Shown: piece by piece, positions 53,515-62,583 of the stretch
Layout: every line of letters starts with the position of its first letter
How positions within the stretch are numbered: the first letter of the stretch is position 1
Origin: Stappia taiwanensis
GTDB lineage: Bacteria; Pseudomonadota; Alphaproteobacteria; Rhizobiales; Stappiaceae
Length of the DNA: 64,000 nt
NCBI RefSeq assembly: GCF_014635285.1
Contig: NZ_BMCR01000003.1
Location: 62,001 to 126,000 of the forward strand
Direction: 5' to 3'
The notes under the pieces: model-generated
The model's input: the letters and a program-made list of their open reading frames with translations, nothing else
Told to the model about the DNA's origin: nothing
Databases searched by the model: none
Position numbers and translations under genes: made by a program

Positions 53515-54753
53515 ATGGAAAGTCCGGTCTCGATGCGCATCCTCATGCCCTGCGCCGCCTTCCCGCCTTTTGCGGATGGCGGTGGCCCAATCTCTTCGCT
53601 CCTGTTGGCGAAGATGCTGGTCGCGAGCGGTCATGACGTGCGGGTGGTGAATGTCGGCGATGACGACCGGCATGAGGTCTATGAAGGGGTTCCGGTCCAT
53701 CGGATCAAGAGCCCCAACATCTACTGGAACTACTACACGCCGCAGCCGGCGTGGCGGAAGATGGTCTGGCATGCGCTGGAAAACGGCAATCCGCGCGCCT
53801 ATCGCGCCATGCGCCGCGAGATCGCCGATTTCAAACCCGACATCATGCTGACGGTCAGCATCGAGAACATCAACGTTGCCTCCTGGGGCGCGGCGCGGGC
53901 CGCCGGGGTGCCGGTCGCGCATACGGTCTTCAGCGCTTTCATGATGTGCTGGAACGGTATCATGCAGAAGAAGGGGCGCAACTGCGCCGGCCAATGCGCC
54001 TCCTGCTATCTGACTTCGTTCGGGCGGCGCCAGTTCTCCCGGCTGGTCGATGCGGTGATCGGCGAATCGCGAGATATCGTGCAGCGTCATCTGGACGAGG
54101 GCTATTTCCCCAATGCCGCCAGCTATCGCGTGCCGGCGGTGATCGACGCGGTGCATGCGGTCGCGCCGCGCAAGTTTCCTGCGGATCGCCCGTTTCGGGT
54201 CGGTTTCTTTGGTGTGCAGACCCGTTTCAAGGGATTTGCCGTTTTGGCGGAGGCCGCGCGGGCGCTGGCCGGGAATGACAAGGTGGAATTCGTGATCGGA
54301 GGGACCGGTCGGGACGATTTTGCCGAGCAGACGCGGGCGATGTTCCCGCCGGAGAAAACCCGGTTCCTCGGCTGGACGACAGCGGAAGAGTTCTTTCCCG
54401 AGGTCGATGTGCTGGTCTATCCGACTATCGGTCGCGAGGCCTTCGGCCGGGCGACCATCGAGGCGTTTTCCCATGCGGTGCCGGTGATCTCCTCCAGCAT
54501 CGGCGGTGTCGCGGAAAACATCGCGCATGGGGAGAATGGCTTCCATGCCGCGGTGGGCGATCCCGAGGCCCTGAGATCCTGCATCGAACGACTGGTAAGC
54601 GGGCCAGAGCTTTACGAGAGGCTGTCGCGGGGCGCGTTGAAATCGGCTGGTGACTATCTGGAGCCGGTGGTGAGCCGGGCGCTGGAGACCGCCCTGTCGG
54701 AAACGCTGTCGCGCAAGGGGCAGCCGCAGGGCGCTCTGGAGGGAACGTCATGA
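53515..54753 (+). CDS. Glycosyltransferase family 4 with Cys motif
   Basis: A 412-residue GT-B glycosyltransferase: MRILMPCAAFPPFADGGGPISSLLLAKML at the N-terminus and EAFGRATIEAFSHAVPVISSSIGGVAENI as the E-x7-E sugar-nucleotide site. Unusually it holds a Cys cluster, NCAGQCASCYLTSFGR (C-x3-C-x2-C, about residues 162-168), as in GT4 proteins with a small metal or structural Cys site. Start: ATG 53515 or ATG 53533; neither has a strong ribosome site. The stop overlaps the flippase start (ATGA). Confidence 0.87.
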   Translation: MESPVSMRILMPCAAFPPFADGGGPISSLLLAKMLVASGHDVRVVNVGDDDRHEVYEGVPVHRIKSPNIYWNYYTPQPAWRKMVWHALENGNPRAYRAMRREIADFKPDIMLTVSIENINVASWGAARAAGVPVAHTVFSAFMMCWNGIMQKKGRNCAGQCASCYLTSFGRRQFSRLVDAVIGESRDIVQRHLDEGYFPNAASYRVPAVIDAVHAVAPRKFPADRPFRVGFFGVQTRFKGFAVLAEAARALAGNDKVEFVIGGTGRDDFAEQTRAMFPPEKTRFLGWTTAEEFFPEVDVLVYPTIGREAFGRATIEAFSHAVPVISSSIGGVAENIAHGENGFHAAVGDPEALRSCIERLVSGPELYERLSRGALKSAGDYLEPVVSRALETALSETLSRKGQPQGALEGTS

Positions 54754-56135
54754 TCGAGCGCTTGCGCGCGCTGGTGCTGCGGGCCGATGCCAGGCGTCTC
54801 TTCTGGTCGCTGTGCAGCCGCTTCGGCAGCACGGTCCTCAGTTTCGCGGTGCTGTTCGCCGCCAGCCATTCGCTCCAGACCAGCGAATACGGCCTTTACA
54901 TCTTTCTGTTTTCGGTGGGCACCTCGCTGGGGCTGATCTTCACGTTTGGTCAGCATATCCTGCTGGTTAAGCACTTCCGCCTGAAGGATCATCAGCGCGG
55001 CAAGACCAATCAGGCCCTGCTGCGGGTCAATGCCTTCTGGCTGGCAATCGGGTGTGGCGGGCAGTTGCTGGTCGCGCTTCTGTTGTTGCTGTCCCCCTGG
55101 GACCTGCCAAGCCCCTACCGGGAATTGCCGGTGGCGCTCCTGTTCGGCGCCATCTTCACCATGAGCGAGTATTTCCAGAACTACTTCCGCATCCATGGAC
55201 AGATTGTTCTGGCGCTGGTTCCGCGCGAAAACCTGTGGCGGATCGCCTCTGCCGTCTGTCTGCCGGCGGTGGCGTTTGCGGGGCTGCTGTCGAGCGGATC
55301 GGCGGCAACCGAGTTGGTGACCGGCCTTCTGTTTATCGTCACCGGCTATCAGACGGTGCGGTTCGTTCAGCAAGAGGGGCTGTGGTTCCTGCGCGAACCG
55401 CAGGTGGCGGCGGACCGGAAGACGCTGCGCATCTGGCGGCAGGAGAGTGCGAATTTCACCGCCAACGGCTTTTTCAACTCCGCGGCAGCGTATTTCGAAA
55501 CCATCCTGATCGGCGTGGCGATCGGTCTGGAGGCGGCGGCTTTTTATTTCGTCGCCTATCGCATTTCCATGCTTCTGACCCTGCCGGTGCTGGCCATCGA
55601 TACCGTGGGCGTGCCACTGATTTCGGCGCGCTTCCAGGAGGATGACAAGGTCGGCGCGCAGAAGGTGGTGGCGATGTTGTCCGCCGGAAGCTTCGCTCTG
55701 GCGCTGATCGGTGGCGTGTTCCTGTACTTCACCGGCCCGTTCGTGCTGCATCTGTTCGATCCGGCCTTTGTCGAGCATTCCGGTGTCTTGCTCATCCTCT
55801 GCCTGTCGGCGATCACCCATGCCTTCTTCGGGCCGGGCACCTGGGTGATCATGATCGGCGGCGGGGAGCGCTATCTCTTGATCCTGCGCTGCGTGGTGTT
55901 CGGCTTTTATGTGCTGTTGCTGTTCGGCCTCGGCAAATGGCTGGGGCTGACCGGTATCGCCATTGCCGGTTGGGCGCAGCTTCTCGCCGTGCATTTGTTC
56001 AGCCGCCGCTGGGTCATGCGGCGCTGGCAGGTGGACAACATGGCGACGGCGATCCTGGGCCTGCGCCGGCGACAGGCTGCGGAACGCAGCGCGACTGACC
56101 CCGTCGCCGTGGGGGAAGGCGATGCGCCGGTTTGA
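54750..56135 (+). CDS. Lipopolysaccharide/EPS flippase (Wzx-like, MOP superfamily)
   Basis: A 461-residue polytopic protein with about 12 predicted helices and the oligosaccharide-flippase opening (SRFGSTVLSFAVLFAASHSLQTSEYGLYIFLFSVGTSLGLIFTFG pattern). It would turn the lipid-linked repeat unit to the periplasm for polymerisation. The C-terminus is a basic and acidic cytoplasmic tail. It overlaps the GT4 gene by 4 nt and the glycanase gene by 14 nt, so the four genes from 53515 to 59042 are one operon. Confidence 0.85.
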   Translation: MIERLRALVLRADARRLFWSLCSRFGSTVLSFAVLFAASHSLQTSEYGLYIFLFSVGTSLGLIFTFGQHILLVKHFRLKDHQRGKTNQALLRVNAFWLAIGCGGQLLVALLLLLSPWDLPSPYRELPVALLFGAIFTMSEYFQNYFRIHGQIVLALVPRENLWRIASAVCLPAVAFAGLLSSGSAATELVTGLLFIVTGYQTVRFVQQEGLWFLREPQVAADRKTLRIWRQESANFTANGFFNSAAAYFETILIGVAIGLEAAAFYFVAYRISMLLTLPVLAIDTVGVPLISARFQEDDKVGAQKVVAMLSAGSFALALIGGVFLYFTGPFVLHLFDPAFVEHSGVLLILCLSAITHAFFGPGTWVIMIGGGERYLLILRCVVFGFYVLLLFGLGKWLGLTGIAIAGWAQLLAVHLFSRRWVMRRWQVDNMATAILGLRRRQAAERSATDPVAVGEGDAPV

Positions 56136-57234
56136 TACCCGCACCGCTCTCTCGGCGGCTGTCCGGAAAGCTGCGGCGGCTATGAGCACGGGGTTGGCCG
56201 CTGGACTGTCGCTGGCGCTTTCCGTCTTGCCCGTCTCGGCGGAGTGTCTGCGCGGTGCCAATGTCGCTGGGGGAGAGTTTGGCGAGCTGTCCGGGCAATA
56301 CGCGCACAGCTACATCTACCCCTCACGCGCCACCTTCGAATATCTGCGCCGCAAGGGAATGAACGTGGCGCGCTTGCCGTTCCGGTGGGAGCGGCTTCAG
56401 CCCGAACTGAACGCAGCCCTGTCCGAAGAAGAGTTCCAGCGGCTGGACGGAGCGGTGTCCGAGGCAACCGCGCTGGGGCTGACCGTCATTCTCGACCCGC
56501 ATAACTACGCGAAATACCGCGAGGAAATGATCGGCTCGGACAGTGTTCCGGTCTCTGCCTTCGCCGATTTCTGGGCCCGGCTCGCAGCCCGCTATGCGGG
56601 GCGGGAGGAGGTGGTGTTCCTGCTGATGAACGAGCCGGCGAACATCACGGCGGCCGATTGGCTGCCGGCGATCAATGCCGCGCTGGCGGCGATCCGCGGC
56701 AGCGGCGCGGACAATCTGGTGATGGTGCCGGGGACGATCTGGACGGGGGCGTCCCACTGGTTCGACCCTCAGGACGGTGGCTCGAATGCCGAGGTGCTGC
56801 GCAAGGTGGTCGACCCGCAAGAACGCTTCGTCTTCGATGTGCATCAGTATCTCGACGCGGATTTTTCCGGAACGAACGCCGGTTGCGAGCGGGCGGAGGA
56901 CGCGCTCGCGGCCCTGGAGCGCCTGACAGGCTGGCTGGAGGACACCGGCAATGCCGCGTTTCTGGGAGAGTTCGGCGGTCATGCCAGCGTTGAGTGCTAC
57001 AAGGGCTTGATCAGGATGGCCTCTCTGGTCAACAGCCGCCCGGATGTCTGGGCGGGCTGGGCCTATTGGGCCGCCGGCGACTGGTGGGGCGACTATCCGC
57101 TGTCGATCCAGCCGGGCGAAGATGGCGCCGACCGTCCGCAGATGGTGGCGATCGAAGGGTTGATCGAGCGGCGCAGCGCCGGGGAAAAAGCCTGCGCCGC
57201 TCTTGCGCGGCGCCACAGGGAGGGGGAGCGATGA
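56122..57234 (+). CDS. Secreted glycoside hydrolase family 5 (endoglucanase-like)
   Basis: A 370-residue enzyme with a signal peptide (to about residue 40, SVLPVSAEC). The GH5 fold is marked by MNVARLPFRWERLQPE, LDPHNYAKYRE, the acid/base Glu in FLLMNEPAN (E171), FDVHQYLD and the nucleophile Glu in LGEFGGHAS (E283). It hydrolyses beta-1,4- or related glucan links. In EPS loci such enzymes trim or release the polymer during export. Translation starts inside the flippase gene. No carbohydrate-binding module is attached. Confidence 0.92.
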   Translation: MRRFDTRTALSAAVRKAAAAMSTGLAAGLSLALSVLPVSAECLRGANVAGGEFGELSGQYAHSYIYPSRATFEYLRRKGMNVARLPFRWERLQPELNAALSEEEFQRLDGAVSEATALGLTVILDPHNYAKYREEMIGSDSVPVSAFADFWARLAARYAGREEVVFLLMNEPANITAADWLPAINAALAAIRGSGADNLVMVPGTIWTGASHWFDPQDGGSNAEVLRKVVDPQERFVFDVHQYLDADFSGTNAGCERAEDALAALERLTGWLEDTGNAAFLGEFGGHASVECYKGLIRMASLVNSRPDVWAGWAYWAAGDWWGDYPLSIQPGEDGADRPQMVAIEGLIERRSAGEKACAALARRHREGER

Positions 57235-59042
57235 CAAGCAAAGGGGCGCGGCTGGGGCGATTGACGCCGCTTGTCATCGAGGATTGCCCGGGGGTGCTCC
57301 ACGAAGCCGATGGCGATATCGGCGTCGTGGTCTGCGACGGCTGGGGTTATGAGGGGCTGTGCGCACGGCGAAGCTGGCGCATTCTCGCCGACCAGCTCGC
57401 TGAGGCCGGCTATCCGGTGCTGCGGTTCGACTGGCCGGGCATGGGCGATGCGCTTGCCGAGCCTGGGGACGTGACCACCCTTGCCCAACTGGAACGGTCG
57501 CTCGACCGGGCCTGCGCGGTTATGGCTGGGCGGGAAGGGATCCGCGCGGTGGCGCTGATCGGCCTCGGGCTGGGGGCGGCGCTGGCCGCGCGCCGCGCCG
57601 CAGCGCACCCGCAAGAGGTTGCCGGGCTGGTGCTGTTGGCGCCGCTGGTCAAGGGCAAGAGTTTCCTGCGCGAGGTGCAGGCACAGGCGTTGATGATTGG
57701 TCAGGTCACCGGCGTGCCACCGGAAACCGGCCCGGGGGAAGCGTTGTCGATTGCCGGTCTAGGCATGGCACAGGCGCTGGCGGACGAAATCCGCGCGCTC
57801 GATCTCTCCGGGCTCGACTTGCGTGAGGACATGCCCCGGCTGATCCTGGCGCGGGCGGGCAAGGCGGCGGAGGCGAAGCTGGCCGACCGATTGGCGGGTT
57901 CCCCCAGCGGTACGGCCGCGATCTTCGCCGGATACGACGATCTGATGATCGATCCGACCGGCTCGATCCCTCCTTTTCTCGACTTCGAACGGATCCTTGC
58001 CTGGTTCGCCGCGTCTCTGCCGCTCTCTGGCCAAGGAACACCGGCCAGAGGGGCAAAGGGCGCGACCAAGACCCGGCTGGAGACCGAAACCTTCCACGAG
58101 ACGCCTTGCGTTTTCGGGCCGAATGCCGGGCTGGTGGGGGTCTGGTGCGAACCGAGCGCTGGGCAGCATGGCCGGCCTGTGCTGTTTCTCAATGCCGGCG
58201 CGACGCCGCGAGCGGGCTGGGCGCGCGGCACGGCCGAGATCGCGCGGGCGCTGGCCGGGCGGGGGATCGCCTCCTTGCGCTTCGACGGTGCGGATTTCGG
58301 CGACAGCCGGCCGCATCCGCAAGGGCCGGCGATCATGCACTATCATGCGAACCAGCGTGCGGACCTCTCCGCCGCTCTCGATCTTCTGTGCGACCGCTAC
58401 GGATCCGGCGCTGTCGTGGTCGGCGGTTGCGGCGGCGCCTATCTGGCTCTCAATGGCGCGGTGGCCGACGATCGGATCGCCCATGTGATCGCGGTCAACC
58501 TGCAACGGTTTCTCTGGGATCCGCGCGACGATGTGGCTGAGGTGCTGCGCTATGGCCATGCGGCCCCGTCCGGATATGGTCGCAAGCTTCTGAGCCGGGA
58601 TGGCTGGCGAGCGCTGTTGCGTCGGCGGGCCGAGGTGCCGGCGTTGGCGCTTTATCTGACGCGAACGCTGTATCGGCGGGGGGAACGGCGGTTCGCGCCC
58701 TATCTCTTCGGCGTACTGCCCTTTTCCCGCCTCTATCGCCGGGTGCACCGCAATCTGTCGGTCTTACGCGACCGGCCCGTCCGGGTCGAACTGGTCTACA
58801 GCGAGGGCGATTCCGGCCTCGAACAGTTGCGCACCTTCTTCGGCAAGGACAGTCGCCGCCTTGGCGCCTATCCGAATATCGAAATGGTCCTGATTGCCGA
58901 TGCCGACCACAATCTCACGCCCCGGAAGGCTCGAGCCTTCCTGCTGGAGCGGGTTGCGGCAGCGGCGCTGGAGACGGCCGGCGGGGATCGCCGGCCGGCC
59001 CGTGCGAAGGATCGGGATGCGGCGGATCAGCCCGCGGCGTAG
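57231..59042 (+). CDS. Tandem alpha/beta-hydrolase protein
   Basis: A 603-residue protein with two alpha/beta-hydrolase-like domains (about 1-265 and 285-575), joined by a linker. Domain 1 has YPVLRFDWPGMGDALAEPGDV and, at the nucleophile elbow, GLGLGAAL (111-115), where the nucleophile is replaced by Gly. Domain 2 has IASLRFDGADFGDSR and GGCGGAYL (G398-x-C400-x-G), a possible Cys nucleophile, plus DADHNLTP as the His motif. The layout recalls exosortase-associated hydrolases of EPS loci, with one domain apparently inactive. It could acylate, deacylate or transfer a group on the polymer. It overlaps GH5 by 4 nt. Confidence 0.75.
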   Translation: MTSKGARLGRLTPLVIEDCPGVLHEADGDIGVVVCDGWGYEGLCARRSWRILADQLAEAGYPVLRFDWPGMGDALAEPGDVTTLAQLERSLDRACAVMAGREGIRAVALIGLGLGAALAARRAAAHPQEVAGLVLLAPLVKGKSFLREVQAQALMIGQVTGVPPETGPGEALSIAGLGMAQALADEIRALDLSGLDLREDMPRLILARAGKAAEAKLADRLAGSPSGTAAIFAGYDDLMIDPTGSIPPFLDFERILAWFAASLPLSGQGTPARGAKGATKTRLETETFHETPCVFGPNAGLVGVWCEPSAGQHGRPVLFLNAGATPRAGWARGTAEIARALAGRGIASLRFDGADFGDSRPHPQGPAIMHYHANQRADLSAALDLLCDRYGSGAVVVGGCGGAYLALNGAVADDRIAHVIAVNLQRFLWDPRDDVAEVLRYGHAAPSGYGRKLLSRDGWRALLRRRAEVPALALYLTRTLYRRGERRFAPYLFGVLPFSRLYRRVHRNLSVLRDRPVRVELVYSEGDSGLEQLRTFFGKDSRRLGAYPNIEMVLIADADHNLTPRKARAFLLERVAAAALETAGGDRRPARAKDRDAADQPAA

Positions 59043-61522
59043 GGACTGGGTTTCCCGCCAAGGGGCGTGACCGTGCCACGTGGGGCCGGCTTGTCGGGGC
59101 TCTCCGCCGCGCCTTGCCTCGGGGCAAGGGCGATGCTTTTTTCCGCGCCCGGTGCCAGATGGAACCAGTTGTCTTCAGGCAGGTAGTTTGCATCTTCGAT
59201 CGACACCGACGGGGCCAAGCGGTCGGTGGACAGCACCAGCATGAAGCCGCCCTCGTCCGTCTGCTCCACCCTTGCCGTGATCGTTGCGTCCCGGCGCAGG
59301 GCCGAGCGGCCAAGCGGGAAGTGGAAGGCTTCGTCGACTGCCTCGCCGCTCTGCCGGTCGACAAGGCGGACATGCACGGCGTCATGGGACGGCGGGCCGA
59401 AACGGAAGGCATGGGTCACGTCGAAGAACGCGCCCAGCAGGTCCGTTGCCGCGAGGCGCCGGGTGGCTCGCCCCTCTAGGTCGACCTCCAGCGCGCCGCT
59501 GGCCACCGGCAGGACGCCCTCGCCAAGGCAGGTGAGTTCCACCCGCAAGAGCCGTGGGTTCGGCCCGTCATTGACAAGGTGAATGTCGAGACCGTTGGTG
59601 CCCTCATCGGTGACCATCACCGCCAGCGGGCGGAAGGCGCGGCGCAAGGCATACCAGGTGGATTTCGGCAGGCCGGTGGCGTCGATCACCCCCCAGCCGG
59701 CGCCGGGAACAAGATCCTGCAGCGTCCACACCAGCGCGCCGTGGCAGGACGACCCGTGTCGGCGCCATTCCGCGACGGTTGCCTCCATCACCTCGGCGAT
59801 GGCCGCCCGGCCATGGTCGAGATAGGCCGCCGGATCGCCATAGCGCAGGTCGAGCGGCGCGATGTCATAGAGCAGCTCGACGTAGTGGTCGCGAATGTCT
59901 TCAAAGTCCCAGCCGACGGAGCGGTCACGCGGCACGCCGCGTTTCCAGTCCGGGTCATGGCCAGGCCCGCCGGGAAGGTGGGCGGCGACGGTTTCCGCCT
60001 CCGGCACATTGGCGAAGGCCAGGCATTCGGTGGTGAACCGGACGTTGGCCCGGCGCGCATCCTCCAGCGGCCGGCGATAGGCGCCCACGCCGTAGTAATG
60101 GGCGATGCCGGCATTGGGCGAAAACGGCATTGCGCCGCCGCTCGGCGAATTGGGAACATAGATGACGTCGGGCCGGACAGCGTTGACGGCGGCGGGCAGG
60201 ATTTCCTCGGTCAGCGGTCCGCGCCAGCGGCTTTCCGGCAGGCCAAGCATGGCCCCTTGCTGGTACATTTCGCTGCCGCCGCACACCACGACGAGCGAGG
60301 GGGAGGCGGAGACGGCGCCAAGCAGGCTTTCCGTTTCGCGGGTTACCACCTCACGGAAACTGTCATCGGCTGCCGGGTAGTCGAAATTGGCAAAGGGAAG
60401 ATCCTGCCAGACCATCAGGCCAAGTGCGTCGCACAGCTCGAAAAACGCCGGACCTTCCGGGGCCATGGTGCCGCCGATCCGCAGCATGTTCATGTTGCCG
60501 GCAACGGCGCGCTCCAGCCAGGGGCGGTAATCCGCATGGCCGGACGGCAGGCGCAGGATGTCGGCGGTGGTCCAGACCGCGCCGCGGCAGAACACCGGAA
60601 CGCCGTTGACCTTGAGCGCGAAACCCTCCCCATCCGCGCCGTGATCGACTTCGATACGGCGGAAGCCGGTGCGGCCGAGCGGAACCGTGACGTCACCGAT
60701 CCGCAAGGCGATGTCATGCAGATGGGGCGTGCCGTGGGTATGCGGCCACCACGGTTCGATGGCCGGTAGCAGCATCTCGCCCCGGTAGCGCCCCGGCGTG
60801 TCTTCCTCATCGAGCGGCGTTTCCCAGCCGGCACAGGCGAGCAGCGGCGCCTCGTCCATCGGCGGCAGCGTCAGGGCAACTTCCAGCCGGCCGGTTCCAT
60901 CCTCGCCGAGCCGGCTGGCAATGGTAAGATCGCGGACAAGCGGCCCGTCATCGGTCATCAGGCGGATCGGCCGCCACGGACCGACCGCGTGGATTTCGGG
61001 GCACCAGCCGGGCATGTGACCGAACAAGGTGGTGCGCAGCAGGCGCAGGCCCTGGCTGGTCGCCAGCCGGGTGCGCCAGCGCGCGCGCGGGCCACGCTTT
61101 TCCAGATGCGGTGCCAGTGCGCGGAAGCACAGCACCAACTCGGCCGGCTCTTGCAGGTCGAGGGCGATGTCGCGTGGCGCGTACATGGAGTTGGAAATCA
61201 GCACGGGCGTGCCGTCGACCCAGGCTTCGCAGATGGTGGCAAGCCCCTCGAACCGCAACCGATGCCCGCCGGGGCGGATCGGCTGGATCGTGGCCCGGTA
61301 CCAGACGTCCTTGTCATGCAGCGGTTCCGGTGCCTTCGGATCGAAACGGCCGGAGGCGGTCAGCGCCTCGGCGGCTGTGCCGGGCACCGGCGCGGGGCTC
61401 CAACCCGCCGATGGATCAAGGTCCTCCGGTCCGGACCAGGCGCCGGCGGGCGCAAGGGTCATCGACCAGTCGGCGGCAAGCAGGGTGTCCGCCGTCGTTT
61501 CCAGGGAGAGTCCATCCATCAT
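59027..61522 (-). CDS. Glycoside hydrolase family 2 (beta-mannosidase-like)
   Basis: An 831-residue enzyme of GH2 layout: N-terminal sugar-binding domain (WYRATIQPIRPGGHRLRFEGL), immunoglobulin-like domain and TIM barrel. The acid/base Glu is in VVVCGGSEMYQQ (E418), a variant of the usual GNNE, and the nucleophile Glu in VRFTTECLAFANVPE (E499). No signal peptide is seen, so it acts in the cytoplasm or on internal intermediates. The substrate is a beta-mannoside or a related sugar. ATG 61522 (or 61519) lies 45 nt after the DUF1839 gene; the 3' end overlaps the convergent hydrolase gene by 16 nt. It is probably part of the carrier-protein-ligase operon. Confidence 0.85.
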   Translation of the reverse strand: MMDGLSLETTADTLLAADWSMTLAPAGAWSGPEDLDPSAGWSPAPVPGTAAEALTASGRFDPKAPEPLHDKDVWYRATIQPIRPGGHRLRFEGLATICEAWVDGTPVLISNSMYAPRDIALDLQEPAELVLCFRALAPHLEKRGPRARWRTRLATSQGLRLLRTTLFGHMPGWCPEIHAVGPWRPIRLMTDDGPLVRDLTIASRLGEDGTGRLEVALTLPPMDEAPLLACAGWETPLDEEDTPGRYRGEMLLPAIEPWWPHTHGTPHLHDIALRIGDVTVPLGRTGFRRIEVDHGADGEGFALKVNGVPVFCRGAVWTTADILRLPSGHADYRPWLERAVAGNMNMLRIGGTMAPEGPAFFELCDALGLMVWQDLPFANFDYPAADDSFREVVTRETESLLGAVSASPSLVVVCGGSEMYQQGAMLGLPESRWRGPLTEEILPAAVNAVRPDVIYVPNSPSGGAMPFSPNAGIAHYYGVGAYRRPLEDARRANVRFTTECLAFANVPEAETVAAHLPGGPGHDPDWKRGVPRDRSVGWDFEDIRDHYVELLYDIAPLDLRYGDPAAYLDHGRAAIAEVMEATVAEWRRHGSSCHGALVWTLQDLVPGAGWGVIDATGLPKSTWYALRRAFRPLAVMVTDEGTNGLDIHLVNDGPNPRLLRVELTCLGEGVLPVASGALEVDLEGRATRRLAATDLLGAFFDVTHAFRFGPPSHDAVHVRLVDRQSGEAVDEAFHFPLGRSALRRDATITARVEQTDEGGFMLVLSTDRLAPSVSIEDANYLPEDNWFHLAPGAEKSIALAPRQGAAESPDKPAPRGTVTPLGGKPSPYAAG

Positions 61523-61567
61523 GCGGGGCCTGCCTTCAGGGTCCTTGTCGTCATCACATGCCGTGGG

Positions 61568-62569
61568 TCAGGCGGCGCGTCCGGCTGCGTCGGCGGAAAG
61601 CGTGGGAAGTTTTTCTTCCAGCCCCTGCATCAGCCGATCCCAGGCGGCGGCCGGCGGCTGCAGGGCTTCCGTCAGGCCGGCAAAGCGCTTGCGCGCAAGC
61701 GCCCGCGCCAGCAGGAACTGGAGGCTCTTGCAGCTCTCGGCAATGCCGCGCGCCGCCTCCGCTTCAGCGGCAAGCTGCCCGTCCGGGAAAAGCCAGGCAA
61801 GATGCTCGCCCGCCAACTCGAAATTCGCCCCCGCCTGCCGCAAGGTGTTGAAGGCGTATTTGTGGAAGTCTTCGAACGGACGGTCCGCCAATGCCTCGAT
61901 GTCGGCGGCAAAGCGCGCCGCATAGGCGGTGAACGGGTTGGTGTCCGGCCGGCGCCGAAAATGCTCGGTGAGCAGACCCATGGCGAGGGGGCGCAGCTCC
62001 GCAGCCGGGGCTGTCTCCGCCGGCAGCTTGGAGAATTCGGTATAGGGCAGGAAGGGCAGGGGCTGGGCGAAGGCGCCGCGTTGGAACACCCCGTCGAAGT
62101 CGTCCCCCTCAAGCGAGAACAGCCCGCCATTGTGGAAATAGGTCATCCGGCGTTCGGCGGGATCGAGCGCGGTGATCGCCACCGTCGTCTTGCCATGTTC
62201 GCTGCGATAGCCAACCCCATGGGTGTCGGGCAGGAAATAGCTGTCGACCTCGACCAGGCACAGCCGGCCACGGGCGATCTGCTCCGCCACATGGTTCTCG
62301 GTCCGGTCGTAAATCGCCAGTTCCTGTGCCCGGATGCCGTAAAGGGTTTCCAGATCCTCCAGCGGAACCTTGAAGAAGGTGAACTGGTCCCCTTCGAAAT
62401 CCTGCGTCAGGGTGAAGCCGAGCATCGCCTCGGGCGTTTGCCCGAGCGCGTGCAGCACCTCGATCCACAGATCGACATAGCAGTTGGTTTCCGGCCAGAT
62501 GCGTGTCGCCGCATGCAGGGCGTGCGGCTGGTAGCCATCAGGGCGAAGGGCGGCAAGGCGGGTGATCAT
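61568..62569 (-). CDS. DUF1839 family protein
   Basis: About 333 residues with the DUF1839 signature near the N-terminus: TRIWPETNCYVDLWIEVLHALGQTPEAML and LTQDFEGDQFTFFKVPLEDLETLYGI, then LCLVEVDSYFLPDT and KTTVAITALD. The conserved Cys in ETNCYVDLW and the His/Asp residues make an enzyme likely, but no function is known to me. It lies directly after the carrier-protein ligase. ATG 62569 is chosen; a GTG at 62593 that overlaps the ligase stop is equally possible. As aminoacyl transfer from a carrier protein needs an acceptor enzyme, this protein is a candidate for that step (inference). Confidence 0.85.
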   Translation of the reverse strand: MITRLAALRPDGYQPHALHAATRIWPETNCYVDLWIEVLHALGQTPEAMLGFTLTQDFEGDQFTFFKVPLEDLETLYGIRAQELAIYDRTENHVAEQIARGRLCLVEVDSYFLPDTHGVGYRSEHGKTTVAITALDPAERRMTYFHNGGLFSLEGDDFDGVFQRGAFAQPLPFLPYTEFSKLPAETAPAAELRPLAMGLLTEHFRRRPDTNPFTAYAARFAADIEALADRPFEDFHKYAFNTLRQAGANFELAGEHLAWLFPDGQLAAEAEAARGIAESCKSLQFLLARALARKRFAGLTEALQPPAAAWDRLMQGLEEKLPTLSADAAGRAA

Positions 62570-62583
62570 CGCGAGTGTGTCCG

